Assembly: GCA_037384425.1 (NCBI GenBank) | Contig: JARROA010000014.1 | Coordinates: 1-64,000, forward strand | Origin: Thiodiazotropha sp037384425 | Lineage (GTDB): Bacteria; Pseudomonadota; Gammaproteobacteria; Chromatiales; Chromatiaceae | DNA length: 64,000 bases | Direction: 5' to 3' | Part shown: positions 49,922-59,385 of the stretch, one piece after another | How the letters are laid out: every line of letters begins with the position of its first letter | Position numbering within the stretch: position 1 is the first letter of the stretch | Notes under the pieces: generated by a model | The model's database searches: none | The model's input: only the letters and a program-made list of their open reading frames with translations | Told to the model about the DNA's origin: nothing | Translations under genes and position numbers: made by a program

Positions 49922-52900
49922 TCAAAGCTCGTTGCCGTGGCATTCGGTACACCCCACCATGTGGGCCTTCGGAAACAGCGCGCTGTTGCCTCCAGGGCAG
50001 AAGCTGGTGGAGTTGTCACACTCCAGAGTGCGATCCGTGGCCATGCGCGACAGCACGCTGCCTTCGCCGTTGTTGCCGTGGCAGGCGCGGCAGGCGTTGC
50101 GGTTGCTCTCGGCCAGACTTTCATGGCCGCCACGGGCGAAGCTGGTGTCACCGACCGGATGCATGCCGTGGGGTCCATTGAGGGTGTTGCCGAGGCTTCC
50201 GCTGTGGCAGGTATCACACTCGATGATGCTGCCCTTGTGGCCTTGCAGCTGGTTCGCCGCCACGTTGTCGTTGGCGAGATCGTTCTTGTTGGGCCAGATG
50301 CCGTGGGTGGAGCCGTGGCAGGTCTCGCAGAAGAGGCCGCCGTGGCCCTTGCTGACGCGGTAGAGCATCGGGTTACCGATGCGCGGATCGCCGGGGTCGG
50401 TGATCACCGGGTTGCTTGCCTCGATCACGTTTTCGGCGAAGCGCTTGTTCTGCGGCACGATGGGGGTGGCCTTGGCGTCGCCGGTGACGTAGGCCTGAAA
50501 CAGTCTCAGGTCGTCCGCGTTGCCGTCGGCGTCCGCCGGATTGACCACCACACCGGACATGCCGGAGAGGTTGCTGCGTACGTCACCCGTATGGCAGGAG
50601 CCGCAGCTCGGCTCGTTGGCCCAGGGCACCCGGGGTTGGGCCGCATTGGTGTAGAAATCGCCGCCCAGCTCGAAGGCGCCGGGGTTGCCCGGCGAGACAT
50701 TACGGGTGAAGTCGTTGCCCACCTGCTGCATATCGCCGTGGCAGTCCTGGCACAGCATGCCGCCGTTGGCCATGGCTCCACGCAGACAGTCGGTGCGGCG
50801 ACCGGGGTGGCACTGATAGCAGGTCTGCTGCAGTACGTCGCGGCGCGCGGCATCGTTGGTGACGAAGCCGAGGCTGTCCTTGGTCGCCGTCGGCATGGCC
50901 GGGAACAGGGGGTTGCCCGAGGTGTCGGTGACCGTGGCGTGGTGGCTGTGCATGACGTTGGACATGCTCTTGACCGTGGTCTGCTCGCGGCCGTTGCCGT
51001 CGGCACCGGCCTTGGGCCCGACCTGGGCCAGGTCGAGGGCCGGGGTGTAGTGACACTGCTGGCAGACCACCGGCTTGTCGGTCTCCAGGTTGGTGCCGTG
51101 TTTCAGGTCGTGCAAGCGCAGGATGTTCAGATCCGATGCATACTCCTTGCTCACGTCGAGCGGTACGGCATCCAGCTGCGGGTCGTCCAGCACGGTCGCG
51201 ACAGTGATGCCGTTGGTCTCCAGTCGCTCGGTGGCCGCGCCGTTACCGCCATCCACCGGCGCACCGTGACAGGCAGCGCAGTTGGCTTCGCCGGAGATGG
51301 GCAATACCGTGTCGACCGTGGCGAGGGTGGTGCCGCCCTGTTTGGCCTGAATCCGGAACAGGGGCCAGGGATTCTCGCGGCCTGCATCATCGAAAGCGGT
51401 GAGCGGTATGCCCGGCGCCTCATACCAGTTGACGCTCTCCGACACATAACCGAACTGGAAAGCGGGATCGGTGAAGAAGGGCTGGTCGACCACATGGGCC
51501 TCGAACGGCTGCTCCGTATTCTCCACATAGGGACCGCTTCTGCCCGGCATCGCCTGCTGGTCGGCGGTGAGCTGGCCGTCACCCAGGTAGAGTCGCTCCA
51601 CATTCGGCATCGGCAGCCCCAGATCGAGGATGCCGTCGACCGGCAGAGCCGGGTAGAAGGCCGGCAGGATACCGGCCGGATAGAAGGGATCATAGGCATC
51701 GCGGGCGATATCCCAGAAGTTGGTCTTGTAGACATTGCCCTGTGCCAGGCTGGAGTAGACCGGGCCGGTGCCGGCGGAGTTGACGCCGCTGAGGATCGGA
51801 TCGTTGGGGTTGGAGGCGGCGGAGTAGAAGACCTCGACGCCGTCACCCGGGGTGAGCACAGTGGGTGTGCTGCCGCGTTCGATCACGGTGGCGTGCACTA
51901 CGTTGAAGGGGGGCAGGATACTCGAAACCCGGGTGTCGAAATCGCCGCAGTGCATGCCCAGGTCGTTGACGGCGAAGATGCGGTGAGTGCTTTGTGTGGT
52001 CGCGGTCTGCTCGGGGACCGGCATCGCCGCCAGGGCGCCGCTCTGGCTGGTAGAGTTGATCGAGGTATTGGGAACGGCCGGGGTATCGGTGACGCTGGCT
52101 GTGGTGGTGTCGTTTCCAGTAGCGCCGTCATTGTCGGTCACCGTAAGCGTGACGCTGAAGCTACCGGCGGCGGCGTAGCTGTGGCTCGGGTTGGCGGAGG
52201 TGCTGGTGGCGCCGTCACCGAAGTCCCAGAGATAACTGGTGATTGTGCCGTCGCTGTCGCTGGAGCCGGTGCTGAAGAAACTGATCGGATTGCCGGTAGT
52301 GCCGCTGTAGGTGCCGTTGGCGTCGGCGGTGGGGGCCTGATTGGGGGCGGCAGCGACACTGGCGCTGGTGATGTCGCTACCCGTGGCGCCACCGTTGTCG
52401 GTTACGGTCAGGCTGACGCTGTAGCTGCCGGCGGCGGAGTAGGTGTGGGTAGGATTGGCCTGGCTGCTGCCGGTACCGTCGCCGAAGGACCAGCTGAAGC
52501 CCACGATACTGCCATCACTGTCGCTGCTGCCACCGCTGCTGAAGCTGATGGCCACACCGGCGGTGCCGCTGTAGGGGCCGTTGGCATCGGCCACAGGCGG
52601 CTGATTACCCGCAGGTTGGGAATTGATGGTGACGGTTGCGGTGTCACTGCCCATCGCACCGTCATCGTCGGTGACGGTCAGGGTTGCCGTGTAACTGCCG
52701 GCACTGGCGTAGCTGTGCGCCGGGTTGGCCGATGTGCTGCTGCTGCCGTCACCGAAGTCCCAGTAGTAGCTGGCGATGGTGCCGTCGCTGTCGCTCGATC
52801 CAGCGCTCGAGAAGGCGATCGCTTCGCCGGTCAGGGCCACATAGGGACCGTTCGCCTCGGCAACCGGCGGTTGGTTAGCGGGCTGGGTGATCGTAACAGT

Positions 52901-53272
52901 GGCCGCATCGCTGTCGGTCGCGCCATCGTTATCGGTGACGGTCAGGGTTGCCGAATAGTTGCCAGCGCTGGCGTAGCTGTGGATCGGATTGTCCGAGCTG
53001 CTGTTGCTGCCGTCACCGAAATCCCATAGAAAACTCCGGATGGAACCGTCGCTGTCGCTCGATCCGCTGCTGGAGAAAGCGATCGCCACCCCGGTCAAAG
53101 CGGTGTAGGGGCCGTTTGCTTCGGCAGTCGGTGTGCGGTTGGTCGTGGCGCTGTCATCGCCACCGCTGCTGCCTCCACCACAGGCGGTCAGGAAAATCGG
53201 TATCAGGAAGATCAGGATAAGCGGCTTCAGTCGTGGATGTCTGCGCGGAGTTGGCGTGTGGTGATCGAACAT
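49922..53272 (-). CDS. Lipoprotein with four PKD domains and nine c-haem motifs
   Basis: A 1116-residue lipoprotein: lipobox LTAC with Cys31. Four PKD domains (about residues 48-390) each carry a WDFGDG or WSFGDG core and a DxDG(S/T)I motif. A linker domain of unknown fold (about 400-650) follows, then nine CXXCH motifs between about residue 665 and the C-terminus (CAACH, CQQCH, CYQCH, CQDCH, CGSCH, CETCH, CDTCH, CRACH, CTECH). It is probably outer-membrane anchored and surface displayed, a possible terminal electron acceptor or donor. ATG at 53272 follows GGGGA; the upstream frame to 53344 is not supported. A TGGGA-N6-TCCCA dyad is 79 bases upstream. Confidence 0.9.
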   Translation of the reverse strand: MFDHHTPTPRRHPRLKPLILIFLIPIFLTACGGGSSGGDDSATTNRTPTAEANGPYTALTGVAIAFSSSGSSDSDGSIRSFLWDFGDGSNSSSDNPIHSYASAGNYSATLTVTDNDGATDSDAATVTITQPANQPPVAEANGPYVALTGEAIAFSSAGSSDSDGTIASYYWDFGDGSSSTSANPAHSYASAGSYTATLTVTDDDGAMGSDTATVTINSQPAGNQPPVADANGPYSGTAGVAISFSSGGSSDSDGSIVGFSWSFGDGTGSSQANPTHTYSAAGSYSVSLTVTDNGGATGSDITSASVAAAPNQAPTADANGTYSGTTGNPISFFSTGSSDSDGTITSYLWDFGDGATSTSANPSHSYAAAGSFSVTLTVTDNDGATGNDTTTASVTDTPAVPNTSINSTSQSGALAAMPVPEQTATTQSTHRIFAVNDLGMHCGDFDTRVSSILPPFNVVHATVIERGSTPTVLTPGDGVEVFYSAASNPNDPILSGVNSAGTGPVYSSLAQGNVYKTNFWDIARDAYDPFYPAGILPAFYPALPVDGILDLGLPMPNVERLYLGDGQLTADQQAMPGRSGPYVENTEQPFEAHVVDQPFFTDPAFQFGYVSESVNWYEAPGIPLTAFDDAGRENPWPLFRIQAKQGGTTLATVDTVLPISGEANCAACHGAPVDGGNGAATERLETNGITVATVLDDPQLDAVPLDVSKEYASDLNILRLHDLKHGTNLETDKPVVCQQCHYTPALDLAQVGPKAGADGNGREQTTVKSMSNVMHSHHATVTDTSGNPLFPAMPTATKDSLGFVTNDAARRDVLQQTCYQCHPGRRTDCLRGAMANGGMLCQDCHGDMQQVGNDFTRNVSPGNPGAFELGGDFYTNAAQPRVPWANEPSCGSCHTGDVRSNLSGMSGVVVNPADADGNADDLRLFQAYVTGDAKATPIVPQNKRFAENVIEASNPVITDPGDPRIGNPMLYRVSKGHGGLFCETCHGSTHGIWPNKNDLANDNVAANQLQGHKGSIIECDTCHSGSLGNTLNGPHGMHPVGDTSFARGGHESLAESNRNACRACHGNNGEGSVLSRMATDRTLECDNSTSFCPGGNSALFPKAHMVGCTECHGNEL

Positions 53273-53350
53273 GGCAATCCCCCAATTGATGACCGAAGTG
53301 CAGGATGCGCGCCTTGTTGTAGAGGTGTTGTGATTAAGGCACACGAATAG

Positions 53351-53366
53351 TGGGAAAATAGTCCCA
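53351..53366. promoter_or_regulatory. TGGGA-N6-TCCCA inverted repeat
   Basis: The arms are 5 bp with a 6-nt spacer, and an AT-rich stretch (AATATTTTATTAAG) follows. It lies 79 bases upstream of the PKD cytochrome start. The dyad shares sequence and spacing with the one at 35578-35595 by the multihaem operon. Confidence 0.4.
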
Positions 53367-53722
53367 ATATTTTATTAAGTCAACCTGAAGCGCTCGTCAT
53401 CCGGGTGCGCGGAACAGCAAATCCAAAGACGACAACGGGGCATTGATCGCGACAGGAGTGCGCAGGCAAGATAGGTGGAGCCAGGTTGCTATCAGAGTGC
53501 ACTGGCGGCCGGTCGGCAGGGCCGGACGATGTCCAGCGCCAAGGCCAGTACCAGGAAAGTATCCGGTCACAACCGATGGTATTGTTGATATCAGTCAATG
53601 GCGAAATAGTTTAATTCCTGCAAAATCGTTTAGCAGTGATGACAGGGATGCCCGCTGAATTTCCGTCCTCGATTCAGGACACAGGACCGTTAGCAGTCTT
53701 GGGCCACAACAAGGTAGTAAAA

Positions 53723-54490
53723 ATGGAGCTCCTGGCCGAGAAATTTTCCCGGTTTTTTCGTGTCAACCTGGCAATCACTCCACAGCAGAAACGCTATTCC
53801 TATGCGATTCGTCATCAGGTCTATGCCGAGGAACTCGGCTGGGAGGCCGAGTCTGAAACCAGGTTGGAAACCGACCACTACGACGATTTCTCCCACCACT
53901 GCCTGCTGGAGCACAAACGATCCGGAGATCTCATGGGCTGTGTGCGGCTGGTCCTGCCCTCGATCGGTAGGTCTGAGTCACGGCTGCCTTGCCAAACTCA
54001 TGAGATCCCGCTGCGAAATAGTCATCGGCTCAGTGGTATTTCAGGTGAATCGGTGGGTGAGGTCTCGCGACTTGCCGTGCTCAATAGTTTCCGTGCACAT
54101 GAGACGGACAGGCCATTCATGCTCGACAGCTATAACGGCGCCATCTACTCCGACGAGGAACGGCGCTACTTTCCCTATATCTCCATGGGGCTCTATCTCT
54201 CGGCGATCGCTCTGGTCGACTTGTGCGAACTTGAACGTGTTCTGGTGGTGATGGAGCCGCGTCTGCAGCGACGTCTGCAACGATGCGGTCTTGTGTTTCA
54301 CCAGATCAGCGATACTTTCGAGTTTAAAGGCCGCAGGGCCCTTTTCGAGCTGCCGGGCGAGGAGTTGACCATCAATATGGAAGAACAGGTTCTGGAACTC
54401 TACAACATCATTCGTAATGATCTGAGCTGTCAGCTCGAGGAAAGAGTTCCACCCAGCTACGAGACAGTCCGCTGCGAGCAGAGCGTTTAA
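53723..54490 (+). CDS. PEP-CTERM/exosortase system-associated acyltransferase
   Basis: A 255-residue protein resembling the N-acyl-amino-acid-synthase-like acyltransferases linked to the PEP-CTERM/exosortase system (TIGR03694). RYSYAIRHQVYAEELGWE, GCVRLVLPS and GEVSRLAVLNSFR match the GNAT/autoinducer-synthase-like fold. The ATG at 53723 follows AAGG and matches the family beginning; earlier in-frame starts at 53639 and 53648 would add 25-28 residues. No exosortase gene is nearby; the only other PEP-CTERM gene in view is the broken one at 62.0-62.9 kb. Confidence 0.85.
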   Translation: MELLAEKFSRFFRVNLAITPQQKRYSYAIRHQVYAEELGWEAESETRLETDHYDDFSHHCLLEHKRSGDLMGCVRLVLPSIGRSESRLPCQTHEIPLRNSHRLSGISGESVGEVSRLAVLNSFRAHETDRPFMLDSYNGAIYSDEERRYFPYISMGLYLSAIALVDLCELERVLVVMEPRLQRRLQRCGLVFHQISDTFEFKGRRALFELPGEELTINMEEQVLELYNIIRNDLSCQLEERVPPSYETVRCEQSV

Positions 54491-54646
54491 CTGTTCTGCC
54501 ACTCGCGTGTGCGGATCAGCGTTCAAGCCGGTTTCGATTTACTCTGTCTACTAGGACTTCACCTTCCGGTATCGGGAGGCAAGAGGGCCAGACATGAAAA
54601 CTCTTTTGATCGGCAGCTCGTCATAGCGCGCAAAGCCAATGTTTAG

Positions 54647-54943
54647 TCAGGAATTTTCTTTGAGCAAAGCCTTCAACTCGACCAGATCGAGAGCGTCTGT
54701 TGAGGCGCCCGGATGGGATGATATGAGCGGCAGATCCAACGCCGCATCCTTGTGCAATGTCTCTATCATCTTGATGAGGTCAAGGTTATGAAGAAATGAC
54801 TGTTCCCTGGTTAAACAGCGCTTGTAAATACGCACCATTCGCTCGTCATTTTCGTTCCTGGGTGGACTGTATTGTGCAATTTTTCGTTGATAAAAATTGC
54901 AGTTTCTCTTACTCGACAGGGAAGACGATTCTAAAATGTTCAT
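54647..54943 (-). CDS. Hypothetical 98-residue protein
   Basis: I do not recognise this protein. It has a basic N-terminal half with paired cysteines spaced far apart (residues 14 and 43) and an acidic C-terminal half (DALDLVELKALLKEN). No signal peptide or membrane segment is present, and no clear ribosome-binding site precedes the ATG. It stands alone between the acyltransferase gene and a 600-base gap. It may be a real gene or chance. Confidence 0.4.
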   Translation of the reverse strand: MNILESSSLSSKRNCNFYQRKIAQYSPPRNENDERMVRIYKRCLTREQSFLHNLDLIKMIETLHKDAALDLPLISSHPGASTDALDLVELKALLKENS

Positions 54944-55541
54944 GATTACTTTTCTGAATGGTCGGGGTCGTTTGTTGGCGCAGTCGAAGCCACTTGCCTT
55001 TCAACAAGGTGTGAATGCTTGAGTTGCTCCATTTCATGGCTATGAAAGGGGCAATAATCGTACTGCACACCTACACTTCATTAGCAGCTAGCGTGCCATG
55101 ATAAGTAAATCAGAGAGTTAGTCAGAGCAGCGTGCAGTGCCTGTAAACTATCGCGACGTTTTCAGAATTTTCTTCTGACTCCGGGAAGATCAATCCCAGG
55201 AAACTAAGTGGTAATGGAGTCACTTCGAAAGAAAATAACAAAATCGAAAGCAAGAGTTTTTCCCTCTTAAATTCATGCCATCAGGAACGCATAACAAGTC
55301 AATCTGCATTTGGTTTTTTGCTCGGCGTTGAATGGCGCTGCCTCGAGCCATCTTGCTGCTTTGATGATCTCCCCCGTGTTATCTCTTGTGAACAGGCGAT
55401 CTACGGTGCGGCAAGCCGCACCCTACACAGTATTGGTGTCTGCATGTGGTCGTTGCGGATTTTACGGTCGTGCAGTTGCAGGATGTTGAGATATGTTGGA
55501 ATTCGTAAACCTCGAGTTTCGTGGTGCCGGTCCGCTCGCTG
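54944..55541. other. Gap of about 600 bases with a single REP-like unit
   Basis: There is no convincing gene. A short plus-strand frame near 55318-55902 is opposite the LysR gene and unlikely. The only recognisable element is the palindrome at 55404-55426. Confidence 0.5.
55404..55426. repeat. REP-like palindrome, TGCGGC subfamily
   Basis: A single unit GGTGCGGC and GCCGCACC with a CCTAC flank, about 115 bases past the LysR stop. Confidence 0.65.
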
Positions 55542-56432
55542 TCAAGGTGTATCGGTGAGGGTCTGCGCCTCTCTCAGCAAGGCTGAAAAGGCCAGGGCGG
55601 CGGGGGAGAGCGAAGTGCCGCGCTTGGCGATCACCGCAAGTTCGCGGGTGATGTTGAGACCGCGCACGCGAATCTCGCAGACATCCTCCAGAGTGTCCAC
55701 CCCCAGGCGGCTGACGAAGGCCAGGTTGCCGGTGGTGGCGACCATGCGCAGGATGGCCGGGATGGAGCGCAGTTCCATCACCACGTTCATCTCCACGCCG
55801 GCCTCGCGCAGGGCCGCATCGATGATCTGGCGTACCGCGGTGTCGGCCTCGAAGCCGACGAAGGTCAGTCCGTCGAGGGCATGGGCATCGATCTCGCCCT
55901 GACGCGCCAGGGGATGGTCCCTGGGCGCCACCAGTACGATGCGGTCGGTGAGCAGGGGCCAGATGTCCAACTCCCGGGCTTGTACCGGCAGGGTCACCAG
56001 GCCCAGTTCCAGCCGGCCGCTGATGACATCCTCCGCCACCTCGATACTACCCGCCTCCTTGAGCTGGAAGCGGACTTCCGGATGCTCCTGCTGAAAGCGG
56101 GCGATCGCCTTGGGCAGTACGAAGGAGACGGCGGTTGCGCCGCCGCCGATGCGGACCGTACCACCCTCCAGGCCCTGATGCGCCCGCACCTGTTCGCGCA
56201 GGTGGTCAAAGCGGCTGACCAGTCCCCGGGCCTCACCCACCACCAGACGGCCGATCTCGGTCAGCTCGGCACCTTTGCGACCCCGGTTGAGCAACTCGGC
56301 GCCGAGAAAGCTTTCCAACTGTTGCAGACGGCGGGAGAGGGCGGGCTGAGTGACGCCGATGCGGTCGGCGGCCTCGGTGATGGAGCCGGTATCGGCGACG
56401 GCCAGGAGTGATCGCAGGAGTTGAAGATCCAT
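55542..56432 (-). CDS. LysR-family transcriptional regulator
   Basis: A 296-residue LTTR. The N-terminal winged helix (about residues 1-60) has SLLAVADTGSITEAADRIGVTQPALSRRLQQLESFLGAELLNR. The C-terminal effector domain is that of the CbbR/CysB-like class. It is divergent from acnB (170 bases), so it probably controls acnB, possibly with a carboxylic-acid effector; it does not resemble a named aconitase regulator that I know. Confidence 0.88.
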   Translation of the reverse strand: MDLQLLRSLLAVADTGSITEAADRIGVTQPALSRRLQQLESFLGAELLNRGRKGAELTEIGRLVVGEARGLVSRFDHLREQVRAHQGLEGGTVRIGGGATAVSFVLPKAIARFQQEHPEVRFQLKEAGSIEVAEDVISGRLELGLVTLPVQARELDIWPLLTDRIVLVAPRDHPLARQGEIDAHALDGLTFVGFEADTAVRQIIDAALREAGVEMNVVMELRSIPAILRMVATTGNLAFVSRLGVDTLEDVCEIRVRGLNITRELAVIAKRGTSLSPAALAFSALLREAQTLTDTP

Positions 56433-56602
56433 GATAGGCTGAGTCTAACATGCAAAAAAGTAATGATATATATGCGAACAATCCATTATACGTATAGATA
56501 ATCCTTTGCTATCTTTCGAGTCCTCAAGTCGGTAGCCACCGGAACGAAACCATAACGGGCACTGCCATCGAAGGCGGGCCCCAACAAACAAGTGAGGTCA
56601 TC

Positions 56603-59206
56603 ATGCTTGAAGCTTATCACCAGCACGTCGAAGAACGCGCCAAACAGGGTATCCCACCGCTGCCGCTGGACGCGCAGCAGGTCGCCGACCTGGTGGAGCT
56701 GCTGAAGAGTCCGCCGGCCGGTGAGGAGGAAACCCTGCTCGATCTTCTGACCAACCGTGTCCCGCCGGGGGTGGACGACGCGGCTTACGTGAAGGCCGGC
56801 TTCCTGGCGGCGCTGGCCAAGGGCGAGGCGCAGAGCCCGCTGGTCGACAAGCGCAAGGCGGTGGAGCTGCTCGGCACCATGCTCGGCGGCTATAACATCC
56901 AGCCCCTGATCGAGCTGCTCGACGACGCCGAGCTGGGCGAGCTGGCGGGCGAGCAGCTGAAGTTCACCCTGCTGATGTTCGACGCCTTCCATGACGTGAA
57001 GGAGAAGGCCGACGCCGGCAGCGCCAACGCCAAGGCGGTGCTGCAGTCCTGGGCCGACGCCGAGTGGTTCAAGCGCAAGCCCGACGTGCCCGAGGCGATC
57101 AAGCTGACCGTGTTCAAGGTCACCAGCGAGACCAACACCGACGACCTGTCGCCGGCGCAGGACGCCTGGTCGCGCCCCGACATCCCGCTGCACGCCCTGG
57201 CCATGCTGAAGAACGAGCGCGAGGGCATCACCCCGGACGACCCAGGCAAGGTCGGCCCGATCTCGACCCTGGAGTCACTCAAGGAGAAGGGCCTGCCCTT
57301 GGCCTATGTCGGTGATGTGGTGGGTACCGGTTCCTCGCGCAAATCGGCTACCAACTCGGTGCTCTGGCACATGGGTCAGGACATCCCCTTCGTGCCGAAC
57401 AAGCGCCAGGGCGGCGTGGTGCTGGGCGGCAAAATCGCGCCCATCTTCTTCAACACGGTGGAAGACTCCGGCGCGCTACCCATCGAGTGCCCGGTGGAGC
57501 AGCTCAACACGGGCGACGTCATCGTGCTCAAGCCCTACGAGGGAAAAATCGAAAACGAAGCGGGCGAGCTGCTCTCCGAGTTCAGCCTCAAGACCGAGGT
57601 GCTGCTCGACGAGGCAAAGGCCGGCGGCCGCATTCCCCTGATCATCGGCCGCTCCCTAACCGAGCGGGCGCGAGAGGCCATGGGCCTGGAGCCGTCCGAC
57701 GTCTTCCGTCGTCCTGTGGATCCGGAAGATTCGGGCAAGGGCTTCACCCTGGCGCAGAAAATCGTCGGCAAGGCCTGCGGTGTGGCCGGCATTCGTCCCG
57801 GCACCTACTGTGAGCCGCGCATGAGCACAGTCGGCTCTCAGGATACCACCGGCCCCATGACCCGCGACGAGCTGAAGGAGCTGGCCTGTCTCGGCTTCAG
57901 CGCCGATCTGGTGATGCAGTCCTTCTGCCACACCGCCGCCTATCCCAAGCCGGTGGACATCAACACCCAGCACACATTGCCGGACTTCATTCAGAATCGG
58001 GGCGGTGTCTCCCTGCGCCCGGGTGACGGCATCATCCACTCCTGGCTCAACCGCATGCTACTGCCCGATCAGGTGGGCACCGGCGGTGATTCCCACACCC
58101 GCTTCCCGCTGGGTATCTCTTTCCCCGCCGGTTCCGGCCTGGTCGCCTTTGGCGCGGCCCTGGGCGTGATCCCGCTGGATATGCCGGAATCAGTCCTGGT
58201 GAAGTTCACCGGTGAGATGCAGCCCGGCATCACCCTGCGCGACCTGGTCAACGCCATCCCCTACGCCGCCCTGCAGCGGGGTCTGCTGACAGTAGAGAAG
58301 AAGGGCAAGAAGAACATCTACAACGGCCGCATCCTGGAGATCCAGGGGCTGCCAAATCTGACTGTCGAGCAGGCCTTCGAGCTCTCAGACGCCTCCGCCG
58401 AGCGTTCCGCCGGTGGCTGCACCATTGAGCTGTCGGAAGAGTCTGTGGCCGAATATCTGCGCTCCAACATCACCATGCTGCGCTGGATGATCGACAACGG
58501 CTACGAAGACGCCCGCACCCTGGAGCGTCGCGCCCGGGCCATGGAGGCCTGGCTGGAGAACCCGAGCCTGATGCGCGCCGATGCGGATGCCGAGTACGCC
58601 GAAGTCATCGAGATCAACATGTCCGAAATCAAAGAGCCACTGCTGGCCTGTCCCAACGATCCGGACGACGTGAAGCCGCTCTCCGAAGTGCAGGGCCGGA
58701 AGATCGACGAGGTCTTCATCGGCTCCTGCATGACCAACATCGGTCACTTCCGCGCCACCGCGAAGCTGCTGGAGGCCTCAGGCGAGACCATTCCCACACG
58801 CCTGTGGATCGCCCCGCCCACCAAGATGGATGAGCAGCAGTTGATGGAGGAGGGCGTCTACAACATCTACGCCAGCGCCGGCGCCCGCACCGAGATGCCC
58901 GGCTGCTCCCTCTGCATGGGCAACCAGGCGCGTATCGCGGCGGGTTCAACAGCGGTCTCGACTTCAACCCGCAACTTCCCCAACCGCCTGGGGCAGGGCG
59001 CCGATGTCTACCTCGCCTCGGCGGAGCTGGCTGCGGTGGCCGCCGTCATGGGCAAGCTGCCCACGGTGGAGGAGTACATGGCCTACGCCACCAAGATCGA
59101 TTCCATGGCCCCCGAGATCTACAAGTACCTCAACTTCGACAAGATGGACGAGTATGTGGCGTCGGCCAATCGGGGTAAGGAGATCGCCATCAAGCTGATC
59201 GCCTGA
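56603..59206 (+). CDS. acnB: Aconitate hydratase B
   Basis: An 867-residue 4Fe-4S enzyme of the TCA and glyoxylate cycles that isomerises citrate to isocitrate. The N-terminal HEAT-like domain (about 1-160) and the swivel domain precede the catalytic part, as in AcnB but not AcnA. Cluster-binding Cys lie in the GSCMTNIGHFR loop (about residue 710) and MPGCSLCMGNQARI (about 770), and an aconitase signature is GGDSHTRFPLGISFPAG. E. coli AcnB is 865 residues. A second, decayed 3' fragment lies at 61838-61963. Confidence 0.97.
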   Translation: MLEAYHQHVEERAKQGIPPLPLDAQQVADLVELLKSPPAGEEETLLDLLTNRVPPGVDDAAYVKAGFLAALAKGEAQSPLVDKRKAVELLGTMLGGYNIQPLIELLDDAELGELAGEQLKFTLLMFDAFHDVKEKADAGSANAKAVLQSWADAEWFKRKPDVPEAIKLTVFKVTSETNTDDLSPAQDAWSRPDIPLHALAMLKNEREGITPDDPGKVGPISTLESLKEKGLPLAYVGDVVGTGSSRKSATNSVLWHMGQDIPFVPNKRQGGVVLGGKIAPIFFNTVEDSGALPIECPVEQLNTGDVIVLKPYEGKIENEAGELLSEFSLKTEVLLDEAKAGGRIPLIIGRSLTERAREAMGLEPSDVFRRPVDPEDSGKGFTLAQKIVGKACGVAGIRPGTYCEPRMSTVGSQDTTGPMTRDELKELACLGFSADLVMQSFCHTAAYPKPVDINTQHTLPDFIQNRGGVSLRPGDGIIHSWLNRMLLPDQVGTGGDSHTRFPLGISFPAGSGLVAFGAALGVIPLDMPESVLVKFTGEMQPGITLRDLVNAIPYAALQRGLLTVEKKGKKNIYNGRILEIQGLPNLTVEQAFELSDASAERSAGGCTIELSEESVAEYLRSNITMLRWMIDNGYEDARTLERRARAMEAWLENPSLMRADADAEYAEVIEINMSEIKEPLLACPNDPDDVKPLSEVQGRKIDEVFIGSCMTNIGHFRATAKLLEASGETIPTRLWIAPPTKMDEQQLMEEGVYNIYASAGARTEMPGCSLCMGNQARIAAGSTAVSTSTRNFPNRLGQGADVYLASAELAAVAAVMGKLPTVEEYMAYATKIDSMAPEIYKYLNFDKMDEYVASANRGKEIAIKLIA

Positions 59207-59257
59207 AACTTGATGTGAAAGGGGTCGGAGTCGACTTGATGGCATGATGGCGCGAAT

Positions 59258-59319
59258 CGGTGGGGCAGAGCCCCACCCTACCCGGGCTTCGAAGTGTAGG
59301 GTGGGGCGCTGCCCCATCA
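59258..59319. repeat. Pair of REP-like palindromes, TGGGGC subfamily
   Basis: Units at 59258-59281 and 59296-59319 in opposite orientation lie after the acnB stop. They may serve as the end of its transcript. Confidence 0.7.
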
Positions 59320-59385
59320 ATCCTGCCTGAAGCAAAACCGAACGACCGTGCGAATATCGCATAAAAGTTTAGGTGCCTCTGCGGT

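Noticed and set aside
49937..53029. 1030-codon open frame antisense to the PKD-cytochrome gene
   Set aside because: Its composition is Gly/Val/Ala/Arg rich without domains, as expected opposite a GC-rich gene. The sense strand has lipobox, PKD and haem motifs.
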